DNA of 64,000 nucleotides from Enoplolaimus lenunculus (lineage: Eukaryota; Nematoda; Enoplea; Enoplida; Thoracostomopsidae), in contig JASANG010001664.1 in assembly GCA_030248215.1 (NCBI GenBank), forward strand, positions 144,558-208,557. The letters are read 5' to 3'. A program made the position numbers and the translations under genes. The notes beneath the pieces were generated by a model. That model searched no databases. It saw only the letters and a list, made by a program, of their open reading frames with translations, and was not told the origin of the DNA. Shown piece after piece: positions 1 through 23,400 of the stretch. Position 1 is the first letter of the stretch. Every line of letters begins with the position of its first letter.

Positions 1-178
1 TGTTTCTGAAAGTTTATTTATTCTTCTGCATCGGTTAACACTATCAGTGCTGCTTGGCAGCAAATTCTTCAGATTTTGCAATAAATAACGTTTGATATTA
101 GAAGTCTTGTAACGGTTGTTTACAATTATTTTCTTGATTCAATCCGATTTTGTAAGTTTTCTGGTTATATTTTCGCAG
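1..178 (+). other. Intron upstream of the first visible SNRNP200 exon
   Basis: The bases before the TTTCGCAG acceptor at 171-178 read as intron. No segment here matches the Brr2 residues that should precede Gly-Phe-Trp-Ile-Phe. The 5' half of the gene therefore lies outside the window. Confidence 0.7.
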
Positions 179-12110
<11,932 letters not shown>

Positions 12111-12691
12111 AAATAGGGTTGTAGATTGTGGTATTTGGAGGAAACAGGATTGTTTTTTAATGTAGGTCGGTCATGTCTATAACAGTCGTGAGTATTCTCA
12201 AATGTGTATAGAACCTACCACCATTTTTGAAATAATTTTTAACTAAAAAACAACGAGAAAAAAACTCCACAAAACGCTCGAGCTCTGAGAGTTTGTTGAA
12301 GACTTGTTCTAAGTTGTGTTCCGTGAACGTTGAAGGTGCCGCACCGAACGATGTAGGTTAATTGTAGGATCTGCCTAAAACGGTTTTACTCTGCGTTGAA
12401 TTTTGGCAAGTTACGTTAACATGTGGCACGGACATATATTTTTGTCAACAGTTAAAGTGGAACTGATCCAAGCCTGTAGATACCACTTGCGCCTGAATTG
12501 TCTTAAACGAGGTATTACCTTTGTAGGTTGTACAGCCGGAGATGAAAAATCCGGAGCCACAGAAGTTTGTTTGGTGCGTTTGTTTTTAAATTTTGATACA
12601 AATTCTAATAAAAAAATTCTGAAATTTCGCAAAAATAAGTGAAACCAAAAGGTTTACGACACCTTACATAATATTTGCTAAAATTAGCAAA
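12111..12691 (+). other. SNRNP200 3' flank and probable 3' UTR
   Basis: The stretch after the TGA has no recognisable gene. The first AATAAA on this strand is at 12607-12612, about 500 bp after the stop, and could serve as the polyadenylation signal. A fragment of the family that starts GTATTCTCAAATGTGT lies near 12193. A transcript is needed to fix the real end. Confidence 0.4.
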
Positions 12692-12695
12692 TTAA

Positions 12696-12955
12696 CCCCT
12701 TGTCACATTAAGTTGCCTATAGGCAACTCAGCGCAGTGTATCTACGTTAAATAATATATATCGCACCGTGTTTAACAATTGCAACACGTATACATAGTAC
12801 TAAATCACAAGGCGCGAGAACCCCCTCGGGCTCGTGCGTCAAGCTCCTATAGCTGAGTGGTGATGGTATACGCCTCCCACTCCTGTCACTGGAGTTCGAA
12901 TCCTAGCATAAAAGTAGGTCTCAGGGGAAATAGAAAATATTCATGTGAGAAAGGG
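12696..12955 (+). mobile_element. piggyBac-like MITE with tRNA-like core, copy 1
   Basis: The element runs from CCCCTTGTCACATT to ATGTGAGAAAGGG, an inverted repeat, between TTAA (12692-12695) and TTTA (12956-12959). TTAA target duplication with CCC-starting ends is the piggyBac pattern. Inside, 12843-12915 resembles a tRNA gene. An A-box-like TAGCTGAGTGGTGATGG lies at 12850-12866, an anticodon-loop-like CTGTCAC follows, and a B-box-like GAGTTCGAATCC lies at 12892-12903. Together these would form an internal Pol III promoter. The D-arm and T-arm words are good, but the acceptor stem does not close cleanly, so it is unlikely to be a working tRNA. There is no transposase, so it could move only in trans. 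Confidence 0.75.
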
Positions 12956-12988
12956 TTTAGCGAAAAATTTTCAGTGGACTATCTATAA

Positions 12989-13248
12989 CCCCTTCTCACA
13001 TTGAGTTGCCTATAGGCAACGCAGCGCAGTGTATATACGTTAAATAATATATATCGCACCGTGTTTAACAATTGCAACGTATACATAGTACTAAATCACC
13101 ACAAGGCGTGAGAACCCCTCGGGCTCGAGCGTCATGCTCCTATAGCTGAGTGGTGATGGTATACGCCTCCCACTAAAGTCACTGGAGTTCGAATCCAAGC
13201 ATAAAAGTAGGTCTCATGCGAAATAGAAAATATTCATGTGAGAAAGGG
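12989..13248 (+). mobile_element. piggyBac-like MITE with tRNA-like core, copy 2
   Basis: This near-identical second copy lies 33 bp after the first, in the same orientation. It begins CCCCTTCTCACATTGAGTTG, ends TGTGAGAAAGGG and is followed by TTAA. The A- and B-box words are kept, while the loop reads AAAGTCACT instead of CCTGTCACT. Adjacent copies could be two insertions or a local duplication. Confidence 0.75.
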
Positions 13249-13252
13249 TTAA

Positions 13253-15629
13253 ATATGTTAACTACATTATTTCTTCGCCTCTGGCTCTGGGAAGATTTGT
13301 TGTCCGCCGGCTTCTGCTCCAGGATTTTTACCTCCGGTTGCAGCATGGAACAACTGTAACGAAATTTATTTGTTGCGCATTGCATATTTTGTATTTCTTT
13401 AATTCACTGTCAGTTGAAATAAATATTTCGTATTGTTTGTCGAGCGGATAGGTTTGGGAGCTGTAAAGGAAAGCTTAAAACTTTTTTTGCTTAGGCTTAT
13501 ATGTATAGTATTATACGGAGTTCATGTTATACCGGGGCAGCTTGGGACGTACTTTTCTCTTAGACTTTTGGTAACTGTCTGCTTATAGGCGCCTTATATT
13601 CAAAAAGTCTTGTTTGTCTGCTATCATCATGATGTGTTGTTCACTTTTTGTTCTTCCGTGATATTCGCCGTATTGTCTGTGAATATGATATAATTTGTTA
13701 TGTGCATAATTGAGGTAACTAGCCAAATTGACTTGTTAATTTGTATTTTTGAACAATAACGCCGTAATTCTGAGACATTTTGTGTCGGAAACGAATTTTC
13801 CGGCGACATTTTAAATATTAAAGTACGTCTGTGCCTCTGTCGGCTAGTTTCTGCGCATTTATAAGCAGGCGAAGATTGCACCGTCTCGCTCAATATATGA
13901 TATTTATTAGCAGAATTTTGGAATATGGTATTCGCGTGGTCCCATAGTATATATCGCACGACATGCCGACTTGTACTTACACATTGAACATTTGACACCG
14001 GTGGTTTATAAGCTAAAATGACACTCAAGTTGTCTGTTGACCCGATATAAGAGCCTGAAATTTAACGTTGAGGAGTATGCTCATACTACTGTTCCGCCCT
14101 ATCTTACACATTGGCATGACACCTAAGTGTGTTCGCTTCTGCATAACGTTACGATACAGCCTACACAGCAATCAAAAATTAACTCTTAAAACATAAGAAT
14201 ACTTTATATAATGCTTCAGACTGTCTAGGCTTTCGGCAGCTCATGGCTTTTTACAGAACTCCAAGTTTTCTCACAAAACTATGATCGATCGAAGCATTCT
14301 GAAAACAACTTAACAATCGAAGCTAGTTAGCTCGACGCTTTAACGACTTTGCAGTTAAATTTTGAAAATTCTTTAAAAATTTAAATTTTGTGCCGTTTTT
14401 GTGCGTATATATTTCTCACATATTTTCTTTTATTAATCATGAACACGCCCTTGCGTACGAAACAAGCAATAATATCGGCTAGTAATCCTCAGTTGATATA
14501 CCGTGTTTTGACATCTGTTTAGAAGGATTTCTGCAAGGTAGTCTGTACTTTTAAACCATGAAACTTGATTGACAATTGTGCCTTCAATTAAAATGGATCT
14601 GCCGTCCGTAGAGAAAAATGCGCGTCCCAAGTTGATACCTGCATAACACAATATACAAATTCAAATACATGTTAAAATATACGCATAAAGCAAACATGCT
14701 TCGTCTTATAGAATAGAAGACAAAGAAGAAGTAAACAACAAGGTTCTATATTCAGAATTGTTCAGTTAGAAGTATAAAAGCAAATTTGTATTTGAGTATA
14801 TACAAATCTGCTTCAATGCTGCACAAAATACGTATGTGGCCCGTTCCAGCTTTTAATATATAGATAAATTTGTCACACCTTCCATCCATTTTAAAATGAT
14901 AAATGTATAGTTGCTTACGTAATAAACTTTATGACTCTTGCACACGTTCTGTTTCACATTTTCGCTATAGGCTAAGACTTCGAACACCGCTCTCAATTAA
15001 GCTTAAGGTTTAGGCGTAGGTGTCAAACGCTGTAAAATGACGCACTTATGCCTAAGCTAAGAACGGGTCTAAAAAGAATCTCTTTGTATAAGCTTAACTC
15101 ACTGTCTCATTGGAATAGCACAAAACTAAAATATTGTTACAGTATAATCATATTCCTAAACATAACTCTTTGTCCTAACCTAGCGTAAGAAAAAGTGTAT
15201 ACCTTAGTCTAAAGCCTAAACCTCTAGCAAAAAATTAAGTCTAAAGCTTAAGCACATGCTCTGTTGCAGTCCCGGACAAAAACGCTCCGCCCAAAATCGC
15301 TACGTGAATCAGTGTTCGGAACCTGCTCGCAGGACGTGGGCTGATTTTCAATGAATTAACTTTTGGCAGAACAGTGCATCATCGATTCGATTGTCGCGTA
15401 TCGGAATGTGAACAGCGTTTTAAATTGACAAATTCAGACAACAAAATGGATTCAGCGAGTTTTATTGTTTTCGATCCAATAAAAACTCAAAGTAAATATC
15501 TGGTAAAGTTTACTGTACAGATTTCTGTTTATATTTTTAGCGTCACAAAATCAAAACAAATGTTATGACCCTTCAAAATTTTTAGCGATATTTATTGGCA
15601 GCTGGGTTTCTAAAATCTTGGCCCATAGA
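13253..15629. other. Intergenic region with degraded repeats
   Basis: No gene is seen. About 13610-14060 matches a dispersed repeat also found near 15850-16130, 22806-23050 and 31030-31370. That repeat contains ATATCAT/ATGATATT words and a short stretch close to GTCTGCTA-TATCA. About 14960-15330 is a decayed TTAGGC-core element (CCTAAGC words and a GTTGCAGTCCCGGACAAAAA end). The rest holds nothing I can identify. Confidence 0.4.
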
Positions 15630-15772
15630 CAGTAAATTGCAGTGAGTAAATTTTAACTCAGAGTTGACTCCACTCAGAAGCCTGAGCTGTGAATTAGTTT
15701 TTTTTCGGAACTCAAAAATTCTGAATTGACTCAACTCATTCTGAGTTAATCTATCAACTCATCCCGAATTGC
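15630..15772. mobile_element. Partial GAGTTGA-core MITE
   Basis: The start CAGTAAATTGCAGTGAG and internal AACTCAGAGTTGACT and GAATTGACTCAACTCA words match the family that is complete at 17524-17769. The right end is missing. Confidence 0.6.
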
Positions 15773-15779
15773 TAATTTA

Positions 15780-16140
15780 TTACATTTGATTTGGCTTTAC
15801 CTTTATGCAAATTTTGAGTTTTTTGGCTTGTCGTTCGCTTGTAAAAATCAAGTATTTACCACCGACGGATATTATATGATATTTGTTGTAATTTCGAAAT
15901 ATCATACGTTACATTCGCATATATGTCTGCTAGTATCACATGACATACCGACTCTTGTGCACATGAACTTTTGAAATGGTTGTTTGCAAAGGTAATGTCA
16001 TTAAACATCCGAGTTTATGTCTGCTGACCGATGTGAGAGCCCGAATTTTAAGGTTTAAGTCGAATCCACACAGGGCAAACGTGACAAGCCTTCCCTGGTT
16101 AAAACGTAAATTCCGCATGATTCACTTATACCTATTTTAA
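15780..16140. repeat. Dispersed ATGATATT-type repeat
   Basis: About 15860-16130 resembles stretches at 13610-14060, 22806-23050 and 31030-31370. Shared landmarks are ATATGATATTTG, ATATGTCTGCTAGTATCA and a terminal block like CAAACGTGAC. I could not define its ends. Confidence 0.45.
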
Positions 16141-16227
16141 TCAGGGTACAACCGTAGCTCTGCCTCCGGCTGCGGCTCTGGCAGAAAACGGATCTCCGGT
16201 TCTGGCTCCGGTAGAATTTTTGCCCGA

Positions 16228-16770
16228 GAAACTGTCTAGATAATAAGAGGGGTCCGCATTCTGAGCCCCAATTAATAGGAGTCTGCTTTCCTAATAGAGT
16301 CTGTAAGAGCGGATAAAATCCTTAAACCCTAATTAGAGTCCATAAATGTCAATTTCCCCTAATAGCGCATAAATGACTCCAGGACGAAATAAAGTTAGGT
16401 CGAAACTTTAACGCGTATTAAAGTTTTGAAAGAACGTTTAGTAAGTATAAACACGAAGGGTAGCGCACTGTAAATATCAGTGAGTTAATTTTAACTCAAA
16501 ATGGGTTGAATCACTCAGTCTGAGTTAGGACTATCAGAACTCAGAGTTTTGAGTTGATTCAATTCAATCTGAGTTAAAAAACCAACTACACAAAGTCAAC
16601 TCAACATAGAGTGAGAATCAACTCAACTCAGAGCGAGTTAATTTTTACTGATATTAATTCAGAAATAACCAACTCGCTAGCTTAATTTATAAATCAACTC
16701 ATTAGAATTTACAGTGCGGATGGCTGGCTAAAAATAAGTAACAGTCCCCCCTCTATTCGGGTAACTACAC
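16228..16770. mobile_element. MITE of the TACTGTAGTGAC...GTCACTACAGTA family, nested copy
   Basis: The sequence AATAAGAGGGGTCCGCATTC, the block CATAAATGTCAATTTCCCC and the right end CTCTATTCGGGTAACTACAC match fuller copies at 30891-31570, about 37437-37847 and 50285-50715. The left boundary is approximate. It lies inside the hAT-like copy 16142-17049 and is itself split by 16466-16716. Confidence 0.55.
16466..16716. mobile_element. GAGTTGA-core MITE, innermost nested copy
   Basis: The ends are CACTGTAAATATCAGTGAG and AGAATTTACAGTG. The core is a dense set of GAGTTGA/TCAACTC words in both orientations. It is the youngest of three stacked insertions at this place. Confidence 0.75.
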
Positions 16771-17418
16771 TATCGGCAATTTCGGTAGTAAAATTTTACA
16801 TAGTTTTACAAAATGTATCTGTTTGGCGCGTTGCGGAACGTTTTTTTGCACAATTTTGGCCATAGAATTGCTGAAACTTTGTAACAAACAAGCGTAAAAC
16901 CAAACGATTTTTAACAACACTTTATAGATATTTGATAAAATATACAAATTTAACGTTATATTAACTACATAATTTCGCCTTACCTCCGGCTCCGGCAAGT
17001 TTCGCTGACCTCGGTTTTGGCTCAGCTTTTAACGACACGTTGCACCCTGAAATGTTAAACATGGTAACATCCAAACAGTTTCAGTCACTCGTCTTACGCT
17101 TAACTTCTGAAATACTTTGTATTAATTCGCATCTAAATTTAAAATACTTATGCGACTGAATTATGTAAATACTTAACTTTTAACACAAAAATTGAAAAAT
17201 ACAAATTCTAAAAAACTTAGATGCATCACAAACAAAAGTTGTGCCCTGTATCAAGAAGGTATGAGTTAGGCCTGAAATCTTCATTTATTCTCAGTCCGCG
17301 TTGCTAATCGATATCCGCATTAGGCTTGACAGATAACTGTTAGTAAATGACGTGTGGATTTTTAGAAACGACTGTTTGTCTAAATATAAATATAGACAGT
17401 ATTAGGTAAAAATAAACT

Positions 17419-20400
17419 ATGACTAAATACACGCAATCTATATCTATTCTCTTGTTGAAAGCTTTCTGTATCGCGTTAACAATAACTGGGTAAGTTACCA
17501 CAGAGGCATAAATAACGAGAGTACACTTTAAATTCCAATGAGTTAATTAATCAATTCGGTCGGCAAGTTAGTTACTTTTGAGTTAATAACAGTAAGCTTT
17601 AACTCAGCCTGAGTTGAGTTGATTCTCGCTCTGAGTTGACTTGATTCCGGTAAAGTTGAAATCACAATGAGTTTTATATCAGCTCAGAATTATCAGTTCT
17701 GATAGTCTAACTCAGACTGAGCGATTCATCTCAGTATGAGTTGAAATTAACTCACTGCAATTTACAGTGTAGCCCCTCAGCCCTCAATTTTTTTCGGAAA
17801 GATGACCTTCGAATAAAATAATCGTTAACAATCTGCCATATCTATGTTTTAAAGTTAATGTTTCAGTCGAAGTACAGCGCCAGGATCATTCTATCCATAT
17901 TTGTAGATTCGTTACTGAAAAATTACATTAAAAACATTAGTTTTTGGCTTAAAAGCGCTTTATTAAAATCAGCACTGTAAATTCCAATGAAATTGATTGT
18001 AACACAAAATGAGTTGAATTCAGTGAGAAATATGAGCTCTGAATTTTAGGTCTATTAATTGTTTGAACTCATTTAGAGTTAATTAATCAACTCACCCGAA
18101 ATTAAATCAGCTCAGAGTGAGTTATAATATTTACTGTTATTTACTCAGAAATAACCAGAAATAACTAATTCGCTCTCTGAGTTGGTTCATCAAAGATTGA
18201 TTAATGAAATCAAAATGAGTTGTATCAACTCAGAATTATTAGTTCTGATAGTCCTAGCTCAGATGAGTGATTCAACTCAGTATGAGTTGAAATTAACTCA
18301 CTGGAATTTGCAATGTAGCTCAATACGGCCGACTCCATTTTTGGAAATTGTTAAACAATTTCTATAGTTTTCTAATTATAACTGCTTTTTGAACGGTTTC
18401 AATTCCAATATCGAAGCTATTAAACACCACACTGTAAATTGCAATGAGTTGATTAATCAATTTAGCAAGCGAGTTGGTTATTTTTGAATTAATATCAGTA
18501 CATATTAACTCAGTCTGAGTTGAGATGATTCTCACTCTGAGAAGAGTTGACTCATTGATGAGTTGGTTAATTAACTCAGAATGAATTGAATCAACTCAAA
18601 ATTCCGAGTTCTGATAGTCCTAACTCAGACTGACTGATTCAACTCATTCTGAGTTAAAATCAACTCACTGGAATTTTTATATTAATTTAGGTCGATTGCG
18701 CAAGTCGAACCGCAACCTTACAATGTTACCGATGCTATGACAAATACGACTGCAGAACAAGGTAATACCTGTCATTTTAAACAGCAAATTATCACGTTTG
18801 TAAGAAGTTTCCCTAAAATAACGGCAACGGACACAAAAATCTAGTACACTGTACATTCCAATGTCTTCATTAATCAATTCAGACGGAAAGTTCGTTATTT
18901 CTGCGTTAATAACAGTAAAATTCAACTCACTCTGAGTTTAGTTAATGCTCACTCTGAGCTGAATTGATTCCAGGAAAGTTGATTAATTAAATCGGAATGA
19001 GTTGTATGAACTCAAAATTATGAGTTCTGATAGTCCTAACTAAGACTGAGTAATTCAATTCAGTCTGAGTTGAAATTAACTCACTGCAATTTACAGTGTA
19101 ATATTTAAAAAATCTTCTAAACAGATACATTTTGATTTAATTTTGCGATTCGTTACGCAGGGTCCACACATCTTTTGCAAAATTTATCAAAAATTTTTTA
19201 AAATTCAGTTTGCAAAATAAAATAAAACATTTTGTAAATTTGTTTATTTTTTCGGAATGACAAGAAATTTTCCACCATCGTCTCACTCCTTTATTGTGAA
19301 CCATAAATTAGCAAACGAAAACGCAGACGTATAATTTTTAGTATTTAACGTAAGTTTTAAGCCCTATTCACACGTGCAAGTTTTTAGTTGCGAGAACTAG
19401 CAGCTGCAAATTGCACGCGGAACTTGCATTTTTCATCAACCAATGAGAAAGCGGCTGCAATAAATTCAGTAAACTTCCATGGTCATTCACACGTGTGAAT
19501 TAAATTCCTAACCATGATTTTTAATGAATTATTTGCAGCTGCAAGTTTTACCAAAAGGATTTTGGACAAAACTTGCAAGTGCAAGTTGCAACAAAGTTCT
19601 CGCAGCAAAAACTTGCACGTGTGAATAGGGCTTTTTTGATAATTTCGGTAGAAATGGGAAGGATAATTCTGGAGCGCGTTGCGTTTTACCCTTAGTTACC
19701 TTCAACTTGGAATATCGATCTCGTATTCAAAAAATGGAAAATATTGAAACAAAAAATTAGCTTATTTTGAGACCTAAACGAACCACGCATAACTGTGCAG
19801 AATAAAGACAACTTATGCGGGGTTCACGTTAGCAATTGCGCGCTTGGTACCTGTTTTGTCACTGTGCACATAGCGGTACACACTAATTGTTTTGCTACCC
19901 ATATGGATACCAACAGAAATAAAAACGTTATGCATAGTTAGGTTTTCGAAATATTGACCTACCCAATGGGTAGAGTCAAGATGTCTGCTCGTAGCCCATA
20001 TAGATGCCAACTTAATAAACCTTCAAGCTTGCACTTTAAAACGCTTCAACACAGCGACTTGTATTTTACAAGTTCCATGTATTCTGTTTTTATTATTTAT
20101 GTTTTGAAAAAATGTAAAAAATGACACTAGCTATAAATATTGTTAAAATAATTGCAAGGTACCCATATGGGTGACAAACCGAAGACTAGTTACCCATAGC
20201 TACAAATGTATGGTACCTATATGGGTAGTAGCTAGCTAACAACCTATTCATTTAGGTTGTTTCTACGTCTTGCTATGGGTAGGTAACAAAACAGGTACCA
20301 AGCGCACAGTTGGTAACTGGAACCCCGCATTAATCTGTTACACAATTCCAACTGCGTAGTCAAATTTCACCAGAATCGTTGTAGAAAATCAATTTGATAC

Positions 20401-23400
20401 CGGAACCGGAAACTGAATTTTAAATTTGGAACTTTGTTAAAAGTTTTATAAATTATTTTGAACTGTAAAACTGATTTAAATTTCATTTCGTTCAACGGTT
20501 TGTGCTCAGCATAGTGTATCAGCCTGACTCGTTGACTTCGATATTGGCCAATGTTACTTTATGGGGCGTAACAGTAGATTAACCGTATTCCTAAGCATAA
20601 GCCTAAGCCTAAGCGTTGCAAAAATCAGTTCCTAAGCTTATGCCTAAGCCTAATCCTATTTAATATCGTTTGCTTGTTTTCATTATCTTTAAATGTTAAG
20701 TTGAAATTATACCAAATTTGAACTTGTGATAAAATGTTGGCTCAAAATTGATATGGCCGAAAATGTTCCGATTCCGGTATCGGAAAACCGCAAAAACGCT
20801 CAATGGTAATTGGAACTGAAATTTTGCTGGAAATTTTAACTGGAATCGCAATCCCGTATCCGGTTGTGTTGTCTTTCTTGGCCAAGCAGTTTACCAACGA
20901 AACTGTAGGCACAAAAAATAAAATACTATTTCTTATGTAACAGAGTCAACAAAACGTTAACGATGGATCAGCAATGCGCAACGCGATATGAAATAAAAAC
21001 AGTTTGCACAAATTTCATTGGCTCGTTCGTCCTTTTCGAGTCCATGATATTTTAACATTTTTCAATTTAATATTTTAATTTTAAATTTGAAAAACGTTAT
21101 TTTTTCAGTAACGTGGTTGTATCAATGTCTTGATTTCATCTCAGCCGACCAATGCCAGCCGTGTAAAATATTTGAAGACTGTGTCGCCGATATGTCAGCG
21201 TATAACAGTAAAGAAGTTTGCGAACGAGATACAGTTTGTGCAGGTAAACCGTATTCTCAAATGTGTCCTCTGTAAATTCCAATGAGTTGATTAATCAATT
21301 CAACTAGCGAGTTGGTTATTTGTGAATTAATATCAGTAAACATTAACTCACTCTGAGTTGAGTTGAATCTCACTCTAATTTGAGTTGATTCTCACTCTGA
21401 GTTGAGTTGAGTCCGGGTGAGTTGGTTCATTTACTCAGAATGAATTGAATCAACTCAAAATTTTGAGTTCTGATAGTCCTAACTCAGACTGAGTGATTCA
21501 ACTCATTCTGAGTTAAAAATTAACTCACTGAAATTTACAGTGTATAGCACCTATCTTTTAACTGATAGTGACAAATTTTCCCAACAATCGAACTGTTATA
21601 CATGGGCGTAGCCAGGATTTTCGTTTTGGGGATCTCCACCACAACCAGTTGAAATCAAAACCGCCAAAGTTTCAAAATACGTCTGACTTGTCGCTCGCTT
21701 CGCTCGCAAGTTTGTGGGCAGCCGCCACCTTACAGTTTAGCGAAAGCCTCCTGCCCTGTCTGCTCCGGCGCTGCCCCGTTCGTCATCCTCCGTGGTACTG
21801 CTTTGCTTACAAGTATTGCAAAGCTCTATAAACGCACTCGTCTCACTTCGTTCGGCTCTTGTTGCACACAGTTGACGCATCGCATCAGCGTGCGTTCATA
21901 TCTCGGAAAAACGCAAACCCGTGCGACAACTATTACTTAAACCAAGAGTCGATAATAAGAGTGTGCAACTTCCAAAAATACACGTGGCATAAAAAGTACC
22001 ACCGCGCGTTGCGTTTTGCCCATACCCCCCCTTATTTAGGGGGTCAACTGCACACAGAACTCAGCTAAACTTAATTCAAGAATATAACTGGACAAGGTTT
22101 GCACTGTGTATCGCAACAGTATTTGTCTGCGTTCAAAGTTTCAACACCCCCCCCAAATGAAGGGGGGGTAGGCCAAAAACGCAACACGTGCCGGGTACAT
22201 TCGTTAATACACAGAATGTACCCAGTTGCACACTCTTGTTATAAAAGAGTGATCATCCACTCTTGCTTAAACGAACATAAATAGTTTTTGGTTTAATTTT
22301 TAGTTTAAATTTTTTATAGGAATTCCAAAATGTGGTCGCAATGAAAAGTTTAAAGATTGTTCGTTTTGTGAAGACACTTGCTACTCGTTGTACGTATCTG
22401 GTGACGGCGTTGATTGCCCGGCTTATTATCCGTTTTCGGGCTGTGATTCAGAATGCAAATGTCAACGCGGATTTGCCCGAAATCATAAAGGCAAATGTGT
22501 TCCTCGTAAAAATTGCAACGAACGTAGTAAGCAATCGGTTGCGACATGGTCGATCGCAGCGCTGGAGCAGTTACCCTCGACACGTCTCATTTGAGGGGGT
22601 GCCCACGTCAACGAGCACCCCCCTCATGCTAACAAGATTTTAAGCCAAATATAGCCGTGAATATTCATCAGAATTTGAAAAATATTTTATTCATCACACG
22701 GGCTCCGTACTCAGGAATTTTTTCGGGCTGTCCGCACTAGCCTGCTCTGGCATTGAGTTGATCAGCGAAAAAGGGGATTAGTGAGAGAGTGTCCCCCGTT
22801 TCTGCTTATAGACCCCATGTCATGTTCAAAAATTCGTATTTGTCTGCTATTATCATGTAGAGGTCACCTTTTGTTCTTAAATATCGTATGATATTCGACG
22901 TGTTGTCTGCAAATATCATACGATATATTTTCAAATGTCTGCATACTTCAGGTAACATACCCAAATTGTCCTGTTGAATATTACGTAGTAATAGACGTGA
23001 CCCGTCTGCCCCGGTTATAACGTGAATCCTGCTTTTGACGTTTCTATTCGTACCGAAAATCAAAATCAAGCCAGCTTTACTTTCGCTTTGCTGTTTTGAA
23101 GTCGTTCAAGTAAAACTATGAAATTCAAGAATTTGCTCATATTTGCTTTTATTAAGTCTTCAGTGCCGGTTTTAGATGCTGCCTGTATTGCGTTTTAATT
23201 GCAGAAGTACACGGCTGTGGTGCAAACGAAATATTCGCCAACTGTTCAAGCTGCGAGTTGACTTGCAAAGATGTTCGCAAAAGCGTTTCAACCGTTGGGT
23301 GTGCGACAGTTTGTGGTCCGCCGAAATGTGAATGTCGCGATAATTACGTTCGAAAAGGCAACGGAAACTGCGTGCGAAAACGCAAATGCAAAAAGCAAAG

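Larger units (their letters stand above)
16142..17049. mobile_element. hAT-like MITE, CAGGGT(G/A)CAAC family, GGCTCCGG-type core, interrupted by two insertions
   Basis: The left end is CAGGGTACAACC and the right end is GTTGCACCCTG. Near both ends the core repeats GGCTCCGG/GGCTCTGGC words, a third hexamer type in this family. The middle is occupied by an element ending in TATTCGGGTAACTACA (about 16228-16770), which itself contains a GAGTTGA-core MITE at 16466-16716. The flanks do not show a clear 8-bp duplication. Confidence 0.65.

Noticed and set aside
12843-12915. A functional tRNA-Asp gene
   Set aside because: A- and B-box words and a GTC-like loop are present, but acceptor and anticodon stems do not pair well, the loop differs in each copy, and all copies lie between transposon ends.
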